NCBI RefSeq assembly: GCF_019263595.1
Contig: NZ_JADQDD010000023.1
Location: 1 to 35,213, forward strand
Reading direction: 5' to 3'
DNA: 35,213 nucleotides
Origin: Pseudonocardia sp. KRD291
GTDB lineage: Bacteria > Actinomycetota > Actinomycetes > Mycobacteriales > Pseudonocardiaceae
Shown here: positions 30,910 to 35,213 of the stretch, in pieces
Layout: every line of letters begins with the position of its first letter
How positions within the stretch are numbered: position 1 is the first letter of the stretch
Notes under the pieces: generated by a model
Database searches by the model: none
The model's input: only the letters and a program-made list of their open reading frames with translations
What the model was told of the DNA's origin: nothing
Made by a program: the position numbers and the translations under genes

Positions 30910-31545
30910 ATGACCGACCCCTGGGCCGACGCGCTCGACGGTCCCGACCCGGACGAGGAGTTCGGCGATCTCGTCGAGGTCGTCCGCTCGGTGTTCGACC
31001 TGCACCGGGACGGTTCCGAGGTCGAGTGGGCCGCGTGGGCCTGGCGGGTGCTCGCCGGGTCCCGGCTGACGGTGGCCGGGACCGAGATCGAGCGTGGCGT
31101 GACCGTGCTGCGGCTGCTCGCGCTGAACGCGTTCTACCGCGAGTTCTGCGCGCGGGCGTTCGAGGAGGGAGAGCCGGGGGAGTGGGCGGCCGACCCGGAC
31201 CGGGTCGTCGGCGACTATCCGCGCCTGCACCCGGTGCTGCTCGGTGTGCTGGCCGAGCGCCGGGGTGTCGACCTCGACGAGACCCTGGGCCTGGACTTCG
31301 ACCACGCCGTGACGGCGGCGGCGGTGGACGGGCTCGTCCGGACCGAGTACCGGACGGTGGTCGGGGCGCTGCGCGCCGACGCGGGCGGTCCGGCGGGGTT
31401 GTTCGCCTCGCTCGTGGCCACCCGCGAACCGGACGTGCGCTACCCGCTCGACGACGCGGCGGCGGCCGCGGTGCTGGGCGGCGAGCTCACGTTCGGGATG
31501 AACGCGGCGTGGCAGTGGCTGGGCAAGGGCGCTCCACTGGTGTGA
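30910..31545 (+). CDS. Hypothetical protein, 211 residues
   Basis: I do not recognise the family. The protein is acidic and helical, without signal peptide or membrane segment. Features: DPDEEFGDLVEVVRSVFDLH, AWAWRVLAGSRLTVAGTEIE, LLALNAFYREFCARAFEEGE and a C-terminal LGGELTFGMNAAWQWLGKG. The start is well supported: GAGGAG at 30898-30903 lies 6 nt before the ATG at 30910. It is divergent from the M13 peptidase (106 nt) and followed after 77 nt by the dioxygenase gene. Confidence 0.8.
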   Translation: MTDPWADALDGPDPDEEFGDLVEVVRSVFDLHRDGSEVEWAAWAWRVLAGSRLTVAGTEIERGVTVLRLLALNAFYREFCARAFEEGEPGEWAADPDRVVGDYPRLHPVLLGVLAERRGVDLDETLGLDFDHAVTAAAVDGLVRTEYRTVVGALRADAGGPAGLFASLVATREPDVRYPLDDAAAAAVLGGELTFGMNAAWQWLGKGAPLV

Positions 31546-31622
31546 GGCGTGCGGACGTCGCCGGGTGATGCCGGTGACCGGCGCACTTGCCACGGCGTCG
31601 GTGATCTTCCAGTATCGGCGTC

Positions 31623-32588
31623 GTGACGACACACCTCGACGACGACCTGTCCGTCGGTGGGGTCGGCACGGAACCGTCCCCCACCCGGCCCCGTGCGACT
31701 CCCGCCATCGATCTGCTCGAGGGGCGGCGCCTGCTGCGCCGCCTGCCGGGCGACGGGCCGGACCGACCGTTCGAGGCGTTCACGCTCACCCCGGTCGGTG
31801 CGACGATCGGGGCCGAGATCACCGGCGTCGACCTGTCCGCGACGCTCACGCCCGCGGTCCGCGAGGAGATCCACCGCGCCCTGCTGGAGTGGAAGGTGCT
31901 GTTCTTCCCGGACCAGGACATGACCAGTGCCGCGCAGCGGTCGTTCGGGCTGCTGTGGGGCGAGCTCGAGACGAACCCGATGCTCGAGCAGGGCGACGAC
32001 GCGAGCATCGTCCGGTTCGCCAAGGGCGGCGACGCCCCGCAGACCTTCGAGAACATCTGGCACGTCGACACCTCGTTCCGGCCCGAGCCGGCGATGGGGG
32101 CGGTGCTCCGGATGATCACGACTCCGCCGTCGGGCGGGGACACGCTGTGGGCCGACATGGCCGCCGCCTACGACAACCTCTCCGACGAGGTGCGGGCCCG
32201 GATCGACGGCGCGCATGCGGTGCACGACATGGTGCCCGGCTTCGCCCGCTTCCTGGACCCGGACCGGCTCGACCGGCTGCAGGACCGGTTCCCGCCGGTC
32301 ACCCACCCCGTCGTGCGGACCCACCCGGAGACCGGGCGGCGCACGTTGTTCGTGAACTCCTCGTTCACCACGCGCATCGTCGGGATGGAGCGCACGGAGT
32401 CCGACGCGCTGCTGCGGCACCTGTACGCGCAGGCCCACGTGCCCGAGTACCAGGTCCGGCACCGGTGGGTCGAGGGCACCGTCGCGTTCTGGGACAACCG
32501 GGCGACCCAGCACTACGCGGTCGGCGACTACCACCCGCACCCGCGGGTCGCCGAGCGCGTGGCGATCGCGGGCGACCGCCCGTTCTGA
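31623..32588 (+). CDS. TauD/TfdA-family Fe(II)/2-oxoglutarate dioxygenase
   Basis: A 321-residue dioxygenase. The iron triad is His147 and Asp149 in IWHVDTSF and His297 in RATQHYAVGD; Arg308 lies 11 residues after the distal His, as in E. coli TauD (His255, Arg266), to bind 2-oxoglutarate, and Arg312 matches TauD Arg270, which binds the sulfonate. The N-terminal FEAFTLTPVGATIGAEITGVDL is the TauD opening, preceded by an extra 45 residues. Likely activity is oxidative release of sulfite from an alkyl sulfonate or a related reaction; no transporter is adjacent. The GTG at 31623 has no Shine-Dalgarno; TATCGG at 31613-31618 suggests a short leader. Confidence 0.93.
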   Translation: MTTHLDDDLSVGGVGTEPSPTRPRATPAIDLLEGRRLLRRLPGDGPDRPFEAFTLTPVGATIGAEITGVDLSATLTPAVREEIHRALLEWKVLFFPDQDMTSAAQRSFGLLWGELETNPMLEQGDDASIVRFAKGGDAPQTFENIWHVDTSFRPEPAMGAVLRMITTPPSGGDTLWADMAAAYDNLSDEVRARIDGAHAVHDMVPGFARFLDPDRLDRLQDRFPPVTHPVVRTHPETGRRTLFVNSSFTTRIVGMERTESDALLRHLYAQAHVPEYQVRHRWVEGTVAFWDNRATQHYAVGDYHPHPRVAERVAIAGDRPF

Positions 32589-32598
32589 CCGTCCGGCA

Positions 32599-32637
32599 CG
32601 GTGGTGGTCGGGATCCGCGCGATCCCGACCACCACCG
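32599..32637. terminator. Bidirectional terminator hairpin after the dioxygenase
   Basis: A perfect 17-bp stem, 32599-32615 with 32621-32637, loop CGCGC, lies exactly between convergent stops at 32588 and 32649 and should serve both. Confidence 0.88.
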
Positions 32638-32648
32638 GCGGCGGACGT

Positions 32649-33128
32649 TCAGGACGCGGGGCGCCGCCACCGCCGTCGCGGGGTCTCGGGTTCCTGCTCC
32701 TCCAGCGGCGCCGCGACGGCGAGCTGCGTGGCCTGCCGGCCGAGGACCTCGAGGTGCGCGCGGACGTCGTTGTGCGTCGGATCCAGCGCGACCTGCTCGG
32801 CGATCTCAGCGGCCTGGCTCACCGCGTCGGTGAACGCCGCCTTGGCGGCGTCGAGGCGGTCGGCGATCCGCTTGGCCGGCCCTTGCCGGACGCGGAACCG
32901 GGCCGGCTCGATCGAGTCCCCGACGGTCGCCAGGCGGCGCACGGCCTCCAGCTCGGCGTCGAGACGCTTGCCGATCTCACCCAGCCAGGTCCGCACCTGG
33001 CCGGTCGGCAGCGCTGCGGTGATCCGGTGGAACCGGGTCACCGTGGACGCGCACTCGCCCACGTAGCCGTTCCAGTACCGCGACAGCGGCGCGGCGGGCG
33101 GGTCGGCGGCGGGACGCAGGCGGGGCAT
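32649..33128 (-). CDS. Hypothetical helical protein, 159 residues
   Basis: I do not recognise the family. After a Pro/Ala-rich start it is mostly helical: YWNGYVGECASTVTRFHRIT, then RTWLGEIGKRLDAELEAVRRL and a long helix around KRIADRLDAAKAAFTDAVSQ, with a Pro/Arg-rich tail. It may form a coiled coil. The ATG at 33126-33128 is chosen because coding character starts there; the frame remains open upstream but is rich in unlikely Arg/Pro/Ser sequence. Ribosome site is weak. It is divergent from the TPM gene and convergent on the dioxygenase. Confidence 0.7.
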   Translation of the reverse strand: MPRLRPAADPPAAPLSRYWNGYVGECASTVTRFHRITAALPTGQVRTWLGEIGKRLDAELEAVRRLATVGDSIEPARFRVRQGPAKRIADRLDAAKAAFTDAVSQAAEIAEQVALDPTHNDVRAHLEVLGRQATQLAVAAPLEEQEPETPRRRWRRPAS

Positions 33129-33345
33129 GACCCCAGGGTGCCGGATCGGCCGCGCGATCGGACCAACGGGTCGCGGACGGAGCAGCGCGCGGCCGGACTC
33201 GGCGGAGACGCACGGCCCGCCTCGCCCGCACCCATGGTGCGAACGTGTCGCCGCGCCGAACGAAAGCTCCATGAGTGCGGCCTCCGGCGCGGGTGCGGGG
33301 CCGGGGCGACATGATGGGCACCTCACCATCTCGTCGGAGGTCGTC

Positions 33346-35213
33346 GTGCGCAGACTGTCCACACTCGTCGCGGCGGCGGTGGTCCTGCTGCTGTCCGGTG
33401 CGGGCGTCGCGGTGGCCGAGCCCCCGCCGCGCCTGGCCGACCGGGTCACCGACCGTGCCGGCGTCCTCTACCCGTCCGGGCGGGCGGCCGTGACCGCCGC
33501 GATCGACGACCTGCGCACATCCGAGGGCATCGACCTGTTCGTGGTCTACGTCCGGTCGTTCGACGACCTCGACGGGCCGACCTGGGCGGACCGGGCGGCG
33601 CAGCGCTCGCAGCTCGGCGACGCCGACGCGCTGCTGGCCGTGGCCACCGAGGACCGCGCCTACGGCACCTCGTTCTCGCAGAGCTTCACGGTCCCGGAGT
33701 CGGCGACCGACTCGATCGAGAGCGACGACGTCGAGCCCCGGCTCTCGGCGAACGACTGGGCCGGCGCCGCCGTCGCCATGGCGAACGGGCTGCGTGACGG
33801 CGGCAGCAGCAGTGGGGGCGGTGCCGGCGGTGGCCTGGCCACCGGCGCGGCCGTGGTCGGCGGGCTCGTGGTCGTCGGCGGCGGGGCGTACCTGGTCAGC
33901 CGGCGTCGCCGGGACCGTGCGGCGGCGCCCTCGGCTCCGGCGCCCGCCGGGCCCGGCCCGGACGACGAGTTCGCCGGCGTCACGACCGAGGACCTGGGAT
34001 TTCGCGGCAGCCAGGCGCTGCTCGAGATCGACGACGCGGTGCGCACCTCGGAGCAGGAGCTCGCCGCGGCCCGCGCGCACTTCGGCGACGAGGCGGTGGC
34101 CGGGTTCGCCGCGGCGCTGGAGCTCTCCCGGGCCGACATGCTGCGCGGCTTCACCCTGCAGCAGCAGCTCGACGACGAGGTCCCGGAGGACGAGCCGACC
34201 CGGCGATCGATGCTCGCCGAGATCGTCCATGCCTGCCGGGATGCCGACGAGCGCCTCGACGCCCAGGTCGCGGAGTTCGACGCCCTGCGCAGCCTGGAAG
34301 CGGGTGCGCCCGAGTACCTGGCCGGTCTCGGTACGAGCCTGGCCGCCGTGGACGCCCGCGTCGCGCAGGTGGACGCGACCCTGGCCTCGCTGCGCACCCG
34401 CTACGCCGCGGCTGCGCTGGCACCGGTGGCGGACAACGTCGGCCGGTCCCGCGAGCTGCTCGCCGCGGCCGCGCAGGAGCTCGTCGCCGCCCGCGGTGAG
34501 CTGGCCCGCACGGACCCGGGCCAGGAGCCGGACCCGGGCACCGCCGGATCCGGTGCCCGATCTGCGACGCCGACGGGGGCGGCTACGGCGGACGCGGCCC
34601 CGACCGGGCCGGCGACCGGTCGCAGCGCCGCGGTCGTGTCCGGGCGGGCCGCGGAGGAGGCGATCACCCAGGCCGGGACGCTGCTCGACGGCGTCGGGCG
34701 GCTGGAGGCCGACCTCGCCGGGGCCGGGGAGAAGATCGCCGCGGCCCGCGCCGAGACCGAGCAGGACCTCGCCGAGGCCCGCGCGATCCTGGCCACCGGG
34801 GACCCGGGAGGTCTCGCGGCCCTCGTCGCCCGCGCGGAGGCGGCGCTCGCCTCCGCCGACGAGGGCCTGCGCGCGACCCCGCCCGACCCGCTGGCCGCGC
34901 TGCGCCTGGTCGACGATGCCGACGCCGCGCTCGACGAGGGCCTCGCGCAGGCCAAGGATGCCCAGGAGCGGACCCGGCGGATCACCGCGACGCTGGCGCA
35001 GACGCTGCTCACCGCGCGGTCGGCCGTCGGCGCGGCGGACGACTTCATCACGACCCGACGCGGTGCCGTCGGCACCGACGCCCGCACCCGTCTCGCCGAG
35101 GCACGGCGGCACCTGCAGCAGGCTGAGGCCGGAGGCGACCCGTCCGCGGCACTGACCGAGGCGCAGGCCGCCGACGCGATGGCCCGCGCGGCGCTGCAGC
35201 TGGCGCAGTCCGA
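33346..35213 (+). CDS. TPM-domain membrane protein, 3' end beyond the window
   Basis: Open to the right edge, at least 622 residues. A signal peptide (about 1-25, ending AVA) leads into a TPM domain (PF04536-like) at about 30-150: RVTDRAGVLYPSGRAAVTAA, GIDLFVVYVRSFDDLDG and ADALLAVATEDRAYG. A glycine/serine-rich linker and one membrane segment (about 163-183) followed by RRRRDR put the rest in the cytoplasm, where long Ala/Glu/Arg-rich helices with heptad-like spacing suggest coiled coils, broken by a Pro/Thr/Ala-rich stretch near 395-425. TPM domains in plants and bacteria act in photosystem repair or as phosphatases; in actinobacteria the role is unknown. The GTG at 33346 follows GGAGGT at optimal spacing. 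Confidence 0.9.
   Translation, partial: MRRLSTLVAAAVVLLLSGAGVAVAEPPPRLADRVTDRAGVLYPSGRAAVTAAIDDLRTSEGIDLFVVYVRSFDDLDGPTWADRAAQRSQLGDADALLAVATEDRAYGTSFSQSFTVPESATDSIESDDVEPRLSANDWAGAAVAMANGLRDGGSSSGGGAGGGLATGAAVVGGLVVVGGGAYLVSRRRRDRAAAPSAPAPAGPGPDDEFAGVTTEDLGFRGSQALLEIDDAVRTSEQELAAARAHFGDEAVAGFAAALELSRADMLRGFTLQQQLDDEVPEDEPTRRSMLAEIVHACRDADERLDAQVAEFDALRSLEAGAPEYLAGLGTSLAAVDARVAQVDATLASLRTRYAAAALAPVADNVGRSRELLAAAAQELVAARGELARTDPGQEPDPGTAGSGARSATPTGAATADAAPTGPATGRSAAVVSGRAAEEAITQAGTLLDGVGRLEADLAGAGEKIAAARAETEQDLAEARAILATGDPGGLAALVARAEAALASADEGLRATPPDPLAALRLVDDADAALDEGLAQAKDAQERTRRITATLAQTLLTARSAVGAADDFITTRRGAVGTDARTRLAEARRHLQQAEAGGDPSAALTEAQAADAMARAALQLAQS

Noticed and set aside
33227-33241. 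CGCACC-CAT-GGTGCG inverted repeat before the TPM gene
   Set aside because: Short, GC-rich and about 100 nt from the start; not distinguishable from chance.

Overview
This is a GC-rich, densely coded chromosomal window from a high-GC actinobacterium. The family mix points to the Pseudonocardiaceae, with Pseudonocardia the most likely genus: F420-type luciferase-like and PPOX enzymes, an Rpf-like transglycosylase, DUF1707 and DUF3558 proteins, a PE-like helical protein, and many GTG or apparently leaderless starts. The genus is an inference from gene content, not a database match. I see no tRNA, rRNA, CRISPR array, insertion sequence, integrase or phage structural gene.

Layout. 1-4250: a catabolic-looking cluster. 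An acyl-CoA synthetase (cut by the window edge) and an SDR dehydrogenase run leftward; a TetR regulator and an ACMSD-type amidohydrolase run rightward, with a perfect 14-bp inverted repeat between the two arms. 4272-4683: a compact divergent module, made of a 15-residue lysine-rich peptide ORF and an 87-residue HTH protein, separated by three copies of GTCAA-N7-TTGAC. 4684-7070: cold-shock protein, LLM-class oxidoreductase and Dps, with strong terminator hairpins after the cold-shock and dps genes. 7181-10881: a four-gene operon (binding lipoprotein, SAM methyltransferase, FecCD permease, ATPase) with overlapping or 2-nt junctions, preceded by a 16-nt perfect palindrome and a leader hairpin. 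10985-14727: HSL-type esterase, a frameshifted tetR remnant, a DUF1707 membrane protein, and an intact tetR divergent from an MFS exporter.

15037-18706: Rpf-like secreted transglycosylase, PPOX-fold protein, and a large MFS permease fused to three beta-sandwich repeats. 18728-21078: a leftward PE-like/DUF3558 pair, a rightward 346-residue unknown protein and a 58-residue antitoxin-like ORF. 21170-25444: DUF808 membrane protein, a tandem GC-rich repeat, and a 1029-residue HKD-nuclease/helicase/DUF3427 protein. 25470-28761: MFS exporter divergent from a GNAT acetyltransferase carrying a perfect 27-bp in-frame tandem duplication, a four-helix membrane protein, an HVA1/DUF2945 protein and a DUF2695 protein. 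28797-35213: M13 metallopeptidase, unknown protein, TauD-type dioxygenase, helical unknown protein, and a TPM-domain protein cut by the right edge.

How parts work together. Three regulator/target pairs have candidate operators visible in the DNA (TetR/SDR at 2418-2457; HTH/peptide at 4354-4417; TetR/MFS at 13402-13456). The same palindrome GTTCAC-N4-GTGAAC sits in two separate divergent promoter regions (19741 and 28216), suggesting one shared regulator. The most unusual item is the HTH plus lysine-rich micropeptide module with its triple operator. The methyltransferase embedded in the importer operon is the next most interesting.
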